Assembly (NCBI RefSeq): GCF_900129885.1
Contig: NZ_FQXE01000001.1
Location: forward strand, 362,406 to 426,405
Length of the DNA stretch: 64,000 bases
From: Pollutimonas bauzanensis
GTDB taxonomy: Bacteria; Pseudomonadota; Gammaproteobacteria; Burkholderiales; Burkholderiaceae_B
Direction: 5' to 3'
The translations under genes were made by a program, and so were the position numbers. Below, piece after piece: positions 26,878 through 38,498 of this stretch. Positions within the stretch are counted from its first letter, which is position 1; each line of letters opens with the position of its first letter. A model generated the notes under the pieces. The model did not search any database, was not told where the DNA came from, and saw only the letters and a program-made list of their open reading frames with translations.

Positions 26878-29742
26878 ATGACCACAAATCTCGCAGCGAC
26901 CGATCCCGAACAACTCTCGAAAAGCTTTGAGCCGCAGGAAATAGAAACCCGCTGGTATGCTGAATGGGAACGTCGAGGCTACTTCAACGGCGGCCAGCAT
27001 GTGGAACCCGGCGGCCAGCACCGCGCCCGGCCCTTTGCCGTGCAGTTCCCGCCGCCCAATGTCACCGGCACGCTGCACATGGGACATGCCTTCAACCAGA
27101 CCATCATGGATGGCCTGGTGCGCTACCACCGCATGCGCGGCGACGACACGGTCTTCATCCCCGGCACCGACCACGCGGGCATCGCCACCCAGATCGTCGT
27201 CGAACGCCAGCTCGACGCGCAAGGCGTCTCGCGCCACGACCTGGGCCGCGCGGCTTTCGTCGACAGGGTCTGGGAATGGAAGCAGAAATCCGGCAATGCG
27301 ATTACCGAACAATTCCGCCGCCTGGGCTCGTCGTGCGACTGGAAGCGGGAATACTTCACCATGGACGACAATCTGTCGCGCGGCGTCGTGGAGACCTTCG
27401 TGCGCCTGCACGAGCAGGGCCTGATCTACCGCGGCAAGCGCCTGGTCAACTGGGACCCGGTGCTGGGCACCGCCGTGTCCGACCTGGAAGTGGTCAGCGA
27501 GGAAGAAGACGGCTTCATGTGGGAAATCCGCTATCCGCTTGCCCAGCCCGCGGGCGGCATCGAGCATCTGGTGGTGGCCACCACGCGCCCCGAAACCATG
27601 CTGGGCGACGTGGCGCTCATGGTGCACCCTGAAGACGAGCGCTACGCCCACCTGATAGGCGCGACCGTCACTCTGCCCCTGGTCGGGCGCCAGATTCCGG
27701 TGATCGCCGACGACTATGTCGACCGCGAGTTCGGCACCGGCGTCGTCAAGGTCACCCCGGCCCACGATTTCAACGATTATGCCGTCGGGCAGCGCCACGG
27801 CCTGGACATGATCAGCATTCTCACGCTGGACGCCAGGATCGCCGACGCGGCGCCGGCGGCCTATCGCGGCCTGGACCGCTACGAGGCCCGCAAGAAAATC
27901 GTCGACGATCTCAGCGCCCAGGGGCTGCTGCAGAGCGTCAGGCCCCACAAACTGATGGTGCCGCGCGGCGATCGCACCAACACCGTGATCGAACCCATGC
28001 TTACCGATCAATGGTTCGTGGCCATGAGCAAGGCGGCCCCGGCGGATACCCTGCATCCGGGCAAGAGCATTACCGATGTGGCGCTGGAAGTGGTGGCCGA
28101 TGGCCGCATCAAGTTCTATCCCGAGAACTGGACCACCACTTACAACCAGTGGCTGGAAAAAATCCAGGACTGGTGCATTTCGCGGCAACTCTGGTGGGGC
28201 CACCAGATTCCCGCCTGGTACGCCGAAGACGGCCGGATTTTCGTGGCGCGCAACGAAGCCGAGGCGCGCCGGAAAGCCGACGCGGCCGGCGTGAGCGGCC
28301 CGCTGCTGCGCGACGAGGACGTGCTCGACACCTGGTTCTCGTCGGCCCTGGTGCCGTTCACCGATCTGGGCTGGCCCGAAGAAACCCCGGACCTGGCCCG
28401 CTACCTGCCGTCGAGCGTGCTGGTCACAGGCTTCGACATCATTTTCTTCTGGGTCGCCCGCATGGTCATGATGAGCATGCACATGACCGGCAAAGTGCCG
28501 TTCGAAACCGTCTATGTGCACGGGCTGGTGTGCGACATGGACGGCAAGAAGATGAGCAAGTCCAAGGGCAACACGATAGACCCAGTCGACCTGATAGACG
28601 GGATAGGCCTGGATGGTTTGCTGGAAAAACGCAGCAGCGGGCTGATGAACCCCAGGCAGGCCGCCAGCATCAGGAAAAAGACGGCCAAGGACTACCCCAA
28701 CGGCTTCCCCGCCTATGGCACGGATGCGCTGCGCTTTACCATGGCGGCCTATGCCACGCTGGGGCGCAATATCAATTTCGACCTGAAGCGCTGCGAGGGC
28801 TATCGCAATTTCTGCAACAAGCTCTGGAATGCCACGCGTTTTGTGCTGATGAATACCGAAGGGCATGACCTGGCCGCGCCGGCGGGCGGCCAAGCGCCGG
28901 GCGGCGAGCTGTCGTTCGCGGACCGCTGGATCGTCAGCCAGCTGCAGCGTCTGGAAAGCGATGTCGAGCGCGGCTTCGCCGATTACCGCTTCGACAATAT
29001 CGCGAATGCGCTGTACCACTTTGTGTGGGACGAGTATTGCGATTGGTATGTGGAGCTGGCCAAGGTGCAGATTCAGAACGGCACGCCGCAGCAGCAGCTG
29101 GGCACCCGCCGCACGCTGATCCGGGTGCTGGAAACGGTATTGCGCCTGGCGCATCCTATCATTCCGTTCATCACGGAAGAACTCTGGCAGAAAGTGGCCC
29201 TGGTGGCCGGCAAGCGCCAGGCCGGCGAGCAGGCCAGCCTGTGCGTGCAGCCCTATCCCTGGGCCAATACGGATTTGCTGGATCCGCAAGCGGAGGCGCA
29301 GGTCGCCGAACTGAAGGCGCAGGTCGAAGCGGTGCGGGCCTTGCGCGGCGAGATGAGCCTGTCGCCGGCCCAGCGGGTGCCGCTTATTGCGCAGGGCGAC
29401 CGCGCGGTGCTGCAGGCCAACAGTATGTATCTGGCGGCGCTGGCCAAGCTGGACAATGTGGATATAGTGGATCATTTGCCGGATGTGGGCGCTCCGGTGC
29501 AGGTGGTGGGGGCGACGCAATTGATGCTGCACGTCGAGATCGATGTGGATGCGGAGCGCTTGCGGCTGGGCAAGGAAATCGAGCGCCTGGAAAATGAGAT
29601 TGCGAAGGCCAATGGCAAGCTGTCGAACGCCAGTTTCGTGGAGCGGGCTCCGGCGGCAGTCGTGGCGCAGGAAAAGGCGCGCGTGGCGCAATTCGGGGAA
29701 ACGCTGCAGAAGGTGCGGGATCAGCTGGCAAAGCTGGCTTGA
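26878..29742 (+). CDS. valS: Valyl-tRNA synthetase
   Basis: A 954-residue class Ia synthetase. The HIGH motif is HMGH at residues 67-70 within [17 protein letters not shown], an editing (CP1) domain spans about 200-340, and KMSKS occurs near 557-562 ([20 protein letters not shown]). The anticodon-binding domain follows, and a C-terminal coiled coil ([20 protein letters not shown] onward) ends at [16 protein letters not shown]. The start matches [20 protein letters not shown]. It stands alone on the plus strand. Confidence 0.98.
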   Translation: MTTNLAATDPEQLSKSFEPQEIETRWYAEWERRGYFNGGQHVEPGGQHRARPFAVQFPPPNVTGTLHMGHAFNQTIMDGLVRYHRMRGDDTVFIPGTDHAGIATQIVVERQLDAQGVSRHDLGRAAFVDRVWEWKQKSGNAITEQFRRLGSSCDWKREYFTMDDNLSRGVVETFVRLHEQGLIYRGKRLVNWDPVLGTAVSDLEVVSEEEDGFMWEIRYPLAQPAGGIEHLVVATTRPETMLGDVALMVHPEDERYAHLIGATVTLPLVGRQIPVIADDYVDREFGTGVVKVTPAHDFNDYAVGQRHGLDMISILTLDARIADAAPAAYRGLDRYEARKKIVDDLSAQGLLQSVRPHKLMVPRGDRTNTVIEPMLTDQWFVAMSKAAPADTLHPGKSITDVALEVVADGRIKFYPENWTTTYNQWLEKIQDWCISRQLWWGHQIPAWYAEDGRIFVARNEAEARRKADAAGVSGPLLRDEDVLDTWFSSALVPFTDLGWPEETPDLARYLPSSVLVTGFDIIFFWVARMVMMSMHMTGKVPFETVYVHGLVCDMDGKKMSKSKGNTIDPVDLIDGIGLDGLLEKRSSGLMNPRQAASIRKKTAKDYPNGFPAYGTDALRFTMAAYATLGRNINFDLKRCEGYRNFCNKLWNATRFVLMNTEGHDLAAPAGGQAPGGELSFADRWIVSQLQRLESDVERGFADYRFDNIANALYHFVWDEYCDWYVELAKVQIQNGTPQQQLGTRRTLIRVLETVLRLAHPIIPFITEELWQKVALVAGKRQAGEQASLCVQPYPWANTDLLDPQAEAQVAELKAQVEAVRALRGEMSLSPAQRVPLIAQGDRAVLQANSMYLAALAKLDNVDIVDHLPDVGAPVQVVGATQLMLHVEIDVDAERLRLGKEIERLENEIAKANGKLSNASFVERAPAAVVAQEKARVAQFGETLQKVRDQLAKLA

Positions 29743-29911
29743 CGGGGGCGGTGGCGATGATTCCTGCTTTCGCCCAGCGCCGGCGTGCATTGGCGATGGC
29801 TTTTGATGCGTCGCTGGCGTGCGTCGGCGCTTGCTTCACACGTCGCCATGTTGATTTGATGCCGGAATCTGCTTGACACGCCGCTTTGCTGATGAAACGG
29901 GCCGGCGCCGA

Positions 29912-30193
29912 CTAATGGTGCAATGCTTTGAGAACCACGTCGGGCGCAGATGCCACGACTTTGAGCAGCGCAACTGCCGGGCCGGTGGGCGCGCGGCGCC
30001 GTTGCTCCCAATTTTGCAGCGTACGTACACTAACGTTGATCGCTGCCGCGAAATCTCCCTGCGACAGCCGTGTGCGCTCGCGCACTGCTTTGACGTCGAT
30101 GACGTTGGTGCGTCGGCCTTCGAGCTGGCCAGCTCGAATCGCTTTGGCCTGCCGCAAGCTGAGCTTGAGTTCAGAGAAGAGCTTTTCGTCCAT
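29912..30193 (-). CDS. Antitoxin, HigA-like Xre-family regulator
   Basis: A 93-residue protein with a C-terminal helix-turn-helix of the Xre/HigA type at about 37-92 (VRERTRLSQGDFAAAINVSV, RTLQNWEQRRRAPTGPAVAL). The N-terminal 35 residues (MDEKLFSELKLSLRQAKAIR) would bind and neutralise the toxin. It lies one base after the toxin stop, so both are translated from one mRNA. Toxin-first order with an Xre antitoxin second is the HigBA arrangement. Binding to the palindrome at 30515-30533 for autorepression is inferred. Confidence 0.88.
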   Translation of the reverse strand: MDEKLFSELKLSLRQAKAIRAGQLEGRRTNVIDVKAVRERTRLSQGDFAAAINVSVRTLQNWEQRRRAPTGPAVALLKVVASAPDVVLKALHH

Positions 30194-30194
30194 G

Positions 30195-30506
30195 TCAGAG
30201 ATCCTTTACCAGTTCCCGCAATACTTCAACCTGTGCAGGTGTCAGGTTCCCCTGTTTTGCCTTGGCGTACGCCAGCAATAGCAGGATTTGGTCGTCGGCG
30301 GTGATCCAGTAATAGATTACCCGCAAGCCGCCTCGTTTGCCGGTGCCCGGCCGCCGCACACGCAGCTTCCGAATTCCGCCGCCACCTGGAATGAGGTCGC
30401 CTATTGCCGGATTGGCAGCCAGTTCCTGCTGGAATTTCGCGTAGCCATCATCGTCCAGCAGTTTTAGAATCTGGTCCGTGAATATGGGAGTTTCGATAAA
30501 CTCCAT
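30195..30506 (-). CDS. Toxin, RelE/HigB-like mRNA interferase
   Basis: A 103-residue protein of the RelE/HigB-2 family (RelE-like, PF06296 type): MEFIETPIFTDQILKLLDDD, GDLIPGGGGIRKLRVRRPGT, GKRGGLRVIYYWITADDQIL, then LLLAYAKAKQGNLT. The KLRV and GGLRVIYY strands and the late YAKAKQGNLT helix are family signatures; these toxins cleave mRNA at the ribosome. I choose ATG 30504-30506; ATGs at 30512 and 30524 are in frame. A promoter predicted upstream would start transcription at or next to this ATG. Confidence 0.87.
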   Translation of the reverse strand: MEFIETPIFTDQILKLLDDDGYAKFQQELAANPAIGDLIPGGGGIRKLRVRRPGTGKRGGLRVIYYWITADDQILLLLAYAKAKQGNLTPAQVEVLRELVKDL

Positions 30507-30512
30507 GGCCAT

Positions 30513-30541
30513 ATCATACGCCATTGGCGTATGGTTGGAAA
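30513..30541 (-). promoter_or_regulatory. Candidate promoter of the toxin-antitoxin operon
   Basis: On the minus strand TTTCCA (30536-30541, four of six) and TATGAT (30513-30518, five of six) are spaced by 17 bases. The expected transcription start, seven bases downstream of the -10, falls on the A of the toxin ATG at 30506. The operator palindrome occupies the spacer and -10. Confidence 0.5.
30515..30533. promoter_or_regulatory. 19-bp palindromic operator of the toxin-antitoxin operon
   Basis: CATACGCCATTGGCGTATG is a perfect inverted repeat of 9-base arms around a central T. It overlaps the -10 box and spacer, the classic position for autorepression by an Xre antitoxin or toxin-antitoxin complex. 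Confidence 0.7.
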
Positions 30542-30933
30542 TAGTCATAAGACGCCCATCGACATTATTATGGACTACCAGCCCGGCTTTGACCTGCCCC
30601 GAGAGTAGCGGGGCACGGCGCCTGGCAATGGATATCTTGCATCGGATAGGCAGGAGAATAAAGGGGGGGCCGGACAAACTCATGCGCCATCTGCTCAGCC
30701 GTTGCCAAGCAGGCAGCTAAAAAAATTAGCGGCAGAGGTGAGTTTTATTCGTTAGGCAAGCACAACCCCGGCAGGCCAAGACGCTAGCGCTGGTGGCGGA
30801 TTTTGTCATTCACTGCCTGCTGGATTGGCTGTCCAGGGAAATTGGCGATGAAGGAGGTAGCACAGGACCTGGCATACGTTCTTGAGAAGAGCGGCATGGC
30901 CAAAGAGCATGTCTAAAGAACACGCAAACCGCC
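30542..30933. other. Gap between toxin-antitoxin promoter and trmD
   Basis: About 390 bases without a recognised gene. A 22-codon plus-strand frame near 30848 (MKEVAQDLAYVLEKSG...) is preceded by no clear homology and I do not call it. In relatives rplS (L19) would follow trmD here; no L19-like sequence is present on either strand. Confidence 0.5.
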
Positions 30934-31710
30934 CTATTTCGCCTGACCGCCCAAAGACCTCAGGAACTTCTCATCGGCCTTGGACAGCAAACCCGCCTCG
31001 CGGGCGGCCGCTATCAGGTCGGGGCGCCGCGCCGCGGTCAAGGCCAGCGACTGCTGGCGCCGCCAGATAGCGATATTCGCATGATGGCCGGAGATCAGTT
31101 CCGCCGGCACAGACACCCCGTGATACTGTTCCGGCCGCGTGTAATGCGGGCTGTCCAGCAAGCCGGTCAAGGCCGTATTGAAAGAGTCCTGGAGAGCCGA
31201 ATCCGCGTCATTGAGCGCGCCCGGCAGCAGGCGGACGGCGCTGTCTATGATGGCGAGCGCCGCGATTTCGCCGCCCGACAGCACGAAATCGCCCATCGAC
31301 ACCTCGTGCGTGACATTGCGATCAATGAAACGCTGGTCTATGCCCTCGTAGCGGCCGCAAATCAGGATGGCGCCGCCGCCATGGGCCAGTTCCTGCGCCA
31401 TGGCCTGGTCAAACCGCTTGCCCGTCGGGCTCATGAGCATGACAGGAATGTCGCCAGGCGGCTCCCGCTCGGCCGCAATGCCGGCCCTGGCGGCCGCGAC
31501 AGCCAGCTCCAGCGGCTCGGCCATCATGACCATGCCGGGTCCGCCGCCGTAAGGGCGGTCATCGACCGTGCGATGGACGTCATGGGTGAAATCGCGCGGA
31601 TTCCACAAGCCCAGCGACCAAAGCCCCTGCTTATGGGCGCGCCCGGTGACCCCGAGGTCGCGCACCGCGGAGAACATATCGGGAAAAAGGGAAACCACGT
31701 CAAACCGCAT
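30934..31710 (-). CDS. trmD: tRNA (guanine-37-N1)-methyltransferase TrmD
   Basis: A 258-residue SPOUT methyltransferase that prevents +1 frameshifting by modifying G37. [20 protein letters not shown] at the start, [20 protein letters not shown] near residue 50, and the SAM trefoil-knot segments [16 protein letters not shown] and [20 protein letters not shown] are all present. It follows rimM by 23 bases in the rpsP-rimM-trmD operon, which here ends without rplS. Confidence 0.97.
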   Translation of the reverse strand: MRFDVVSLFPDMFSAVRDLGVTGRAHKQGLWSLGLWNPRDFTHDVHRTVDDRPYGGGPGMVMMAEPLELAVAAARAGIAAEREPPGDIPVMLMSPTGKRFDQAMAQELAHGGGAILICGRYEGIDQRFIDRNVTHEVSMGDFVLSGGEIAALAIIDSAVRLLPGALNDADSALQDSFNTALTGLLDSPHYTRPEQYHGVSVPAELISGHHANIAIWRRQQSLALTAARRPDLIAAAREAGLLSKADEKFLRSLGGQAK

Positions 31711-31733
31711 AGCGCCCGCCCAAGAAACAGCCC

Positions 31734-32354
31734 TCAGAACTCCGCCGGCCAGTTGCTGTCGAGCCGCCTGCTGGCGATATCGACCGTGTGCACATGGGCG
31801 GCGACAAACGGCACCAGGACCTCTATGGCGCGGCCTTTCTCATTCTGCATCGGGACAAGCGCGCCATCGGCGCCCGCCGTGGCGCGGGCCACGCGCAACA
31901 GCGCATGCGCGCCATTATCGACGACGTCGATGACCTCGCCTATCAGGGCTGGCTGGCCATCGAGTTCGCCGAACAGCTGGCAGCCGATCAGGTCGACCCA
32001 ATAGTATTCGTCGTCGTCCGCGGCGGGAAAATCCGCGCGCGGCACCCACACCGTATGCCCTTTCATGGCTTCGGCGCGATCCCGGTCAGGCACGACGCTC
32101 AGCTCGGCCACAACCGTCGCCCCCTGGGGGCGGCAAGCAAGGACCTGCGCCGCGAAAGCGGACGGCAAAACGCCCGTGCTGCCAGGCGGGACGGGCGCTT
32201 TCAGCCACCAGGTTTTTGCCGCAAGCAATACCTGGGCATCAGAGGAATGGGGCTGAACCTTGACCCAGCCGCGCACCCCGTAAGCCGACACAATGCGCCC
32301 GAGCTCTACCAGATCCGCAGGAGCTCCGGCATGCGAAGTATCGACTGTAGCCAC
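31734..32354 (-). CDS. rimM: 16S rRNA processing protein RimM
   Basis: A 206-residue 30S-maturation factor that binds S19. The N-terminal RimM barrel begins [20 protein letters not shown], and the C-terminal PRC-barrel contains [20 protein letters not shown] and ends near [20 protein letters not shown]. Length is slightly above E. coli because of an N-terminal extension and an insert around residues 50-65. It lies 24 bases after rpsP. Confidence 0.96.
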   Translation of the reverse strand: MATVDTSHAGAPADLVELGRIVSAYGVRGWVKVQPHSSDAQVLLAAKTWWLKAPVPPGSTGVLPSAFAAQVLACRPQGATVVAELSVVPDRDRAEAMKGHTVWVPRADFPAADDDEYYWVDLIGCQLFGELDGQPALIGEVIDVVDNGAHALLRVARATAGADGALVPMQNEKGRAIEVLVPFVAAHVHTVDIASRRLDSNWPAEF

Positions 32355-32378
32355 CTTGAATGCTATGAAGCAGCGCTA

Positions 32379-32633
32379 TCAGGCAGCGGCTTTGGCCGAA
32401 TATTCTTTGACCAGACGCGTGACAGCAAGCGACAACTGGGCGCCCTTGTCGGTCCAGTATTGAACACGGTCCAAGGCAAGGCGCAGGTTTTCCTGGCCTT
32501 CATTGGCCACGGGGTTGTAAAAGCCCACGCGCTCAATGAAACGACCGTCGCGACGATTACGCGAGTCGGCTGCTACAACGTTGTAAAACGGACGCTTCTT
32601 CGAGCCGCCACGGGCTAGACGAATCACAACCAT
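32379..32633 (-). CDS. rpsP: 30S ribosomal protein S16
   Basis: An 84-residue protein starting [20 protein letters not shown], followed by [20 protein letters not shown], both hallmarks of S16. It is the first gene of the rpsP-rimM-trmD operon and has a good extended -10 promoter 37 bases upstream. Confidence 0.98.
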   Translation of the reverse strand: MVVIRLARGGSKKRPFYNVVAADSRNRRDGRFIERVGFYNPVANEGQENLRLALDRVQYWTDKGAQLSLAVTRLVKEYSAKAAA

Positions 32634-32669
32634 TGGTAATCCTTAAAAAAATACTGTGAAAAACAAAGG

Positions 32670-32699
32670 ATTCTAGCACTCTTAGGCCCGCCTTCGCAA
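32670..32699 (-). promoter_or_regulatory. Candidate promoter of rpsP-rimM-trmD
   Basis: On the minus strand TTGCGA (32694-32699) and TAGAAT (32670-32675) are separated by 18 bases, and TG lies at the extended -10 position (TGCTAGAAT). The start would give a leader of about 30 bases. Confidence 0.55.
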
Positions 32700-32749
32700 A
32701 CTCAATCGGCATGAAGCCCCAACCGGCAAGAAAAAAGCAACAACTGGCA

Positions 32750-32998
32750 CTAGCGCCGGCGCAGGTAGTGCGTGGCGCCCGCCTCGGTCTGGACCTGCGC
32801 CTCGAGCGCATTGCCGGTTTGCTTGGCAAAGGCCTGGAAATCGCGCAGTGCATGGACATCGGTGGTGATCACCTTGAGCACCTGGCCGCTATGCAGTTGC
32901 GCCAGCGCCTTTTTGGCGCGCAGAATCGGCAAGGGGCATTTCAGGCCCGAAGCGTCCACTTCCAGGTCGGCGTCAGGTACGGCCAGGGTATCGGTCAT
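32750..32998 (-). CDS. TusA/SirA-family sulfur carrier protein
   Basis: An 82-residue protein with the CPxP signature in LEVDASGLKCPLPILRAKKA; Cys21 would carry the persulfide. The fold is the two-layer alpha/beta sandwich of TusA. Members relay sulfur to tRNA thiolation, molybdenum cofactor or sulfur oxidation; context does not decide which. It lies 17 bases after the alaS stop on the same strand, so it is probably co-transcribed with alaS. Confidence 0.9.
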   Translation of the reverse strand: MTDTLAVPDADLEVDASGLKCPLPILRAKKALAQLHSGQVLKVITTDVHALRDFQAFAKQTGNALEAQVQTEAGATHYLRRR

Positions 32999-33015
32999 GA
33001 TGGCAAACCCTGTCT

Positions 33016-35643
<2,628 letters not shown>

Positions 35644-35676
35644 TGCAGAAAAACACTAATTGATAAGTAACCTTTA

Positions 35677-35682
35677 ATTATA
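35677..35682 (-). promoter_or_regulatory. Consensus -10 box for alaS
   Basis: TATAAT on the minus strand, 34 bases before the alaS ATG. ACAACA lies 17 bases upstream (poor -35), and TTTACA is at 20 bases, too far. The -10 alone is convincing. Confidence 0.45.
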
Positions 35683-35737
35683 GGGGGTGTTTTCCGGTTT
35701 GTTGTAAAACCGCTTCAATCCCGGCATGGGGGGAAGG

Positions 35738-36757
35738 TCAGTTCACGCACAGATAGCCCATGCTGCGGCCCTCGGGAAAGGTTTGCGGGCCGCTGTCGGA
35801 AATCAGCACGGAAATAGATGATTCCGGGCAGCTGCATTGCCCCGTGACCGGATTGGCTGTCGAGGCATGGGCCTTGGTCCAGCAGCCGTACACCAGATTG
35901 ATGGAATAGCCGCCGCTCATGCGGCCGGCGGACCGCCAGGCATGGTCGCGGCAAACCAGCAGACCGCCATTCACCTCGCGGGCCACCGCGCCGTCTTCGG
36001 CGCAAGGTTCCTGCAGGTTTGCCTGCGCGCCCAGGTGCAGATACTGCCGGGCGCGCAGGCCGCCCTGCGTGCTGATGCTGCCCTTGACGCTGACCGCCGC
36101 GCCGAAATCCGGGTCGCGCATATCGCCGACCCGCAGGAAGTCGAGCGGACCAAGCTGCTCCGAGGTGATGGCCAGCGCCACGGTGCCCGCCGGCAAGGCC
36201 TCGCCAGGCGCGGGAGGGTTGGGCATCTGGAATGCCGGCCCGCGCACGAGATGGGCGTGGGCGCGCGCCACGTGCCCGCCCCACCCTTGCGCCGCCAGCA
36301 TCCATTGCGCCACCATTTGTTCATCGACCTGCCCGCTCGCCGGCGAGAGGAAGGGCTTGTTGCTGTACACGATGGCCTCGAGGCGGCAGGCGGGGCCGGG
36401 GCAGGCGCCATGGCGCAGCAAGCGTATGGAGGCGCCGCCTCCCGGGGCGACGGATTCCGGAAAGCCGGGCGACAACAAGCCGTCGTTCTTGAGCTCGGCC
36501 AGCCGGGGAGCGGCCCAGTCCTCATACCCGTGCTGATGCAGCGCTTCGGTGGAATCGGCTTGCATCAACGCGCCCGCGTAGCGCTGCATATAGCCGTGCA
36601 CCGATTTCTTGACCACCAGCATCCAGGCGGCGCTCGCCTGCGCGCCGGCATCATTGACACGGTTGACCAGGCTATTGCTGGCCCATACCGTCAGCAGGGT
36701 GGTCACGATCGCCGCGATGATCAGTTCCAGCATGGCGTAACCTCGCTGCGCCCGCAT
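35738..36757 (-). CDS. pilV: PilV-like minor pilin (type IVb tip adhesin)
   Basis: A 339-residue prepilin. The peptidase site is MRAQRG/YAMLELI: cleavage after Gly6 with Glu at +5, then a hydrophobic helix (LELIIAAIVTTLLTVWASNS). The long globular part has Gly-rich repeats and several Cys pairs (GACPGPACRLE, CWTKAHASTAN, CSCPESS), typical of PilV tip adhesins of IncI thin pili. In R64 the C-terminus is switched by a shufflon; here only one C-terminus exists and no recombinase or segment array follows before alaS. It is 9 bases after pilS, the last gene of the pil operon. Confidence 0.82.
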   Translation of the reverse strand: MRAQRGYAMLELIIAAIVTTLLTVWASNSLVNRVNDAGAQASAAWMLVVKKSVHGYMQRYAGALMQADSTEALHQHGYEDWAAPRLAELKNDGLLSPGFPESVAPGGGASIRLLRHGACPGPACRLEAIVYSNKPFLSPASGQVDEQMVAQWMLAAQGWGGHVARAHAHLVRGPAFQMPNPPAPGEALPAGTVALAITSEQLGPLDFLRVGDMRDPDFGAAVSVKGSISTQGGLRARQYLHLGAQANLQEPCAEDGAVAREVNGGLLVCRDHAWRSAGRMSGGYSINLVYGCWTKAHASTANPVTGQCSCPESSISVLISDSGPQTFPEGRSMGYLCVN

Positions 36758-36766
36758 GGCCGTTCC

Positions 36767-37336
36767 TTAGCCGGCCGTGAAGACGAAGGTGTTGACATCG
36801 CCCTTGGCGCACTTGGACTCGGTTGCCAGCGCGCTGTAGTGGATATTCTGTTTGATGTCCTTGACGACCGCGGTGGCGCCGTCGTCCGGCGTCACCGTGA
36901 TGGAGTCCGAGACGCGCTGCATGACCGAGGCGATGGATGGGCAGGCGGCATTGCTGACCTTGTGCAGGGTGATGGAGAACGCGTTGCGCGATTCATTGGC
37001 CGCGACCTCCACCTCGCCGTCGCTGCCGAGGCCGTGCAGCACCTTGGTGCTTGCGCCGCTGCCCGAGACCGAGAAAATGCTGGAATCGCGCACCATGTTG
37101 GCGAAGTTCGAGATATCGATGCCGTCATAAGGCTGGGTCGAACCGTTGGGCGCGTTGACCTTGGTCTGCAGGATGAAACGGGCCAGTTCCTCGCCCACCT
37201 TCGGAACCTTGTTTTCGACCACATAGCTGCCTATGGCGGGCACGCCGATAATGGCCAGCAGCAATACGATGGCGGTGACCAGGGAGACTTCGATCAGCGA
37301 GAACCCTTGCTGGGTGGACGCAACAGTAGCAGACAT
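36767..37336 (-). CDS. pilS: PilS-like type IVb major prepilin
   Basis: A 189-residue prepilin with cleavage at MSATVASTQQG/FSLIEV (after Gly11, Glu at +5) and the standard N-terminal helix (FSLIEVSLVTAIVLLLAIIG). Cys residues near 135 (SNAACPSIASV) and 177 (ESKCAKGD) would form the C-terminal disulfide. The size and leader suit a type IVb major pilin (PilS of R64, TcpA/BfpA class). An AAGGAG site five bases before ATG 37336 supports high translation. Confidence 0.85.
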   Translation of the reverse strand: MSATVASTQQGFSLIEVSLVTAIVLLLAIIGVPAIGSYVVENKVPKVGEELARFILQTKVNAPNGSTQPYDGIDISNFANMVRDSSIFSVSGSGASTKVLHGLGSDGEVEVAANESRNAFSITLHKVSNAACPSIASVMQRVSDSITVTPDDGATAVVKDIKQNIHYSALATESKCAKGDVNTFVFTAG

Positions 37337-37364
37337 GACAGCTCCTTGAAGAATACGCCCGCCC

Positions 37365-38498
37365 CTATTGGCTTGCGTAGAAAAGCATCAGCGACCGGCG
37401 CAGTTCGTCGATCACGGCGTAATGCCATAAACCCAGGCCCAGCAGGCAGGCCAGGCTGGCAAGCAGCAGCCCCCAGCGCAAGGCCAGCGCCTGCCTGGCC
37501 ACGGCGCCCAGCACATGGCTGCGCAGGCGCTCGCTGCCAAGCCGCAGGCCGGCCTGCAGCCCCCGCGCCATGACCATGTCGCAAAGAAACCAGAACTGCT
37601 GGCGATCGAGCAGGCCGGTGTCGAAAGTATCCGCGCCAACCAGCCCGGCATCGATGCGCTCCAGCATGGCATCGATGTGGCTGGCCTGCCATTTGGAGGC
37701 GCCGGTTTTCTGCAAGGCGAGCGCCGTGCGCAATTGGGTGGATTCGCTGCCGTCGCTGCCCAGCACGATGGCCAGCAGGGCCAGAAAACGCAGCGCGGCG
37801 ACATGGCGGTATATGCGCCACAGCGCGAACCTTTCGAGCCGGCGCCGCAGAGGCCCGCAGGTATTGGGCAAGGACCAGAGCAAAAGCAGCCAGCCGCCCG
37901 CCGTCAGCACCGCCATGAAGGGCCAGTTGGCCTGGACAAGGTCCGAAAGCCGGATCAGCGCCTGTGTGAGGCGGCCATAATATTCAACCGGCACCGCGGA
38001 AAACGTGTGCAACAGCCGGGGCACCGTAAACCAGGGCATCGCCAGCAGCATTGCCGCCACCACCAGCAAGGCCAGCGCCGCCGACCACAAGGTGGCGGCC
38101 AGGATTTCCTTGGCCCGCCGGGTCAGGTGCAGCACCCGCGCAAGCTCCTGCAGGGTCCGGACCAGCGCGGCATTGCCCAAGGCCTGGGCGGCCCGTATCA
38201 GGCCCAGTTCGTCCTGCGGGAAACAGCCCAGCCAGGTCCCATACAGGTCGCCGCCGGCCGCCTGGTAAGCCAGCACCCAGCGCCGCGACAGCCGCCCCCG
38301 CAGCGACCCCGGCCCATAGCGCCGCGCATCCAGCTCGAAGATTTCCTTCAGGGTGCGGCGCCCCTGCATGCCATGCAGCAAAGCGGAAAGATAATCGTAG
38401 TAGTCGGCGCGCCCCCGGGCAAACCGCCGGCAGTCGATCGCCTGCCGCAGCGGCAGCAGCCAGCGCTCGCGCAAATGGCCGAGCATGAGGGCGCTCAT
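37365..38498 (-). CDS. pilR: PilR-like inner-membrane platform protein (GspF family)
   Basis: A 377-residue integral membrane protein of the T2SF/GspF family. A cytoplasmic N-terminal helical domain (RADYYDYLSALLHGMQGRRT) is followed by membrane helices at about 137-155 (LWSAALALLVVAAMLLAMPW), 195-215 (WPFMAVLTAGGWLLLLWSLP) and 345-362 (LRWGLLLASLACLLGLGLWH). It is the platform on which the ATPase drives pilus assembly. ATG 38498 overlaps the pilQ stop by four bases (ATGA). Confidence 0.85.
   Translation of the reverse strand: MSALMLGHLRERWLLPLRQAIDCRRFARGRADYYDYLSALLHGMQGRRTLKEIFELDARRYGPGSLRGRLSRRWVLAYQAAGGDLYGTWLGCFPQDELGLIRAAQALGNAALVRTLQELARVLHLTRRAKEILAATLWSAALALLVVAAMLLAMPWFTVPRLLHTFSAVPVEYYGRLTQALIRLSDLVQANWPFMAVLTAGGWLLLLWSLPNTCGPLRRRLERFALWRIYRHVAALRFLALLAIVLGSDGSESTQLRTALALQKTGASKWQASHIDAMLERIDAGLVGADTFDTGLLDRQQFWFLCDMVMARGLQAGLRLGSERLRSHVLGAVARQALALRWGLLLASLACLLGLGLWHYAVIDELRRSLMLFYASQ

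Noticed and set aside
26773..29790. Long 1005-codon minus-strand frame across valS
   Set aside because: Exact antisense of valS; its open length is a by-product of high GC third positions.
30848..30916. 22-codon frame MKEVAQDLAYVLEKSG... between the toxin-antitoxin operon and trmD
   Set aside because: Too short and without signature; most likely chance.
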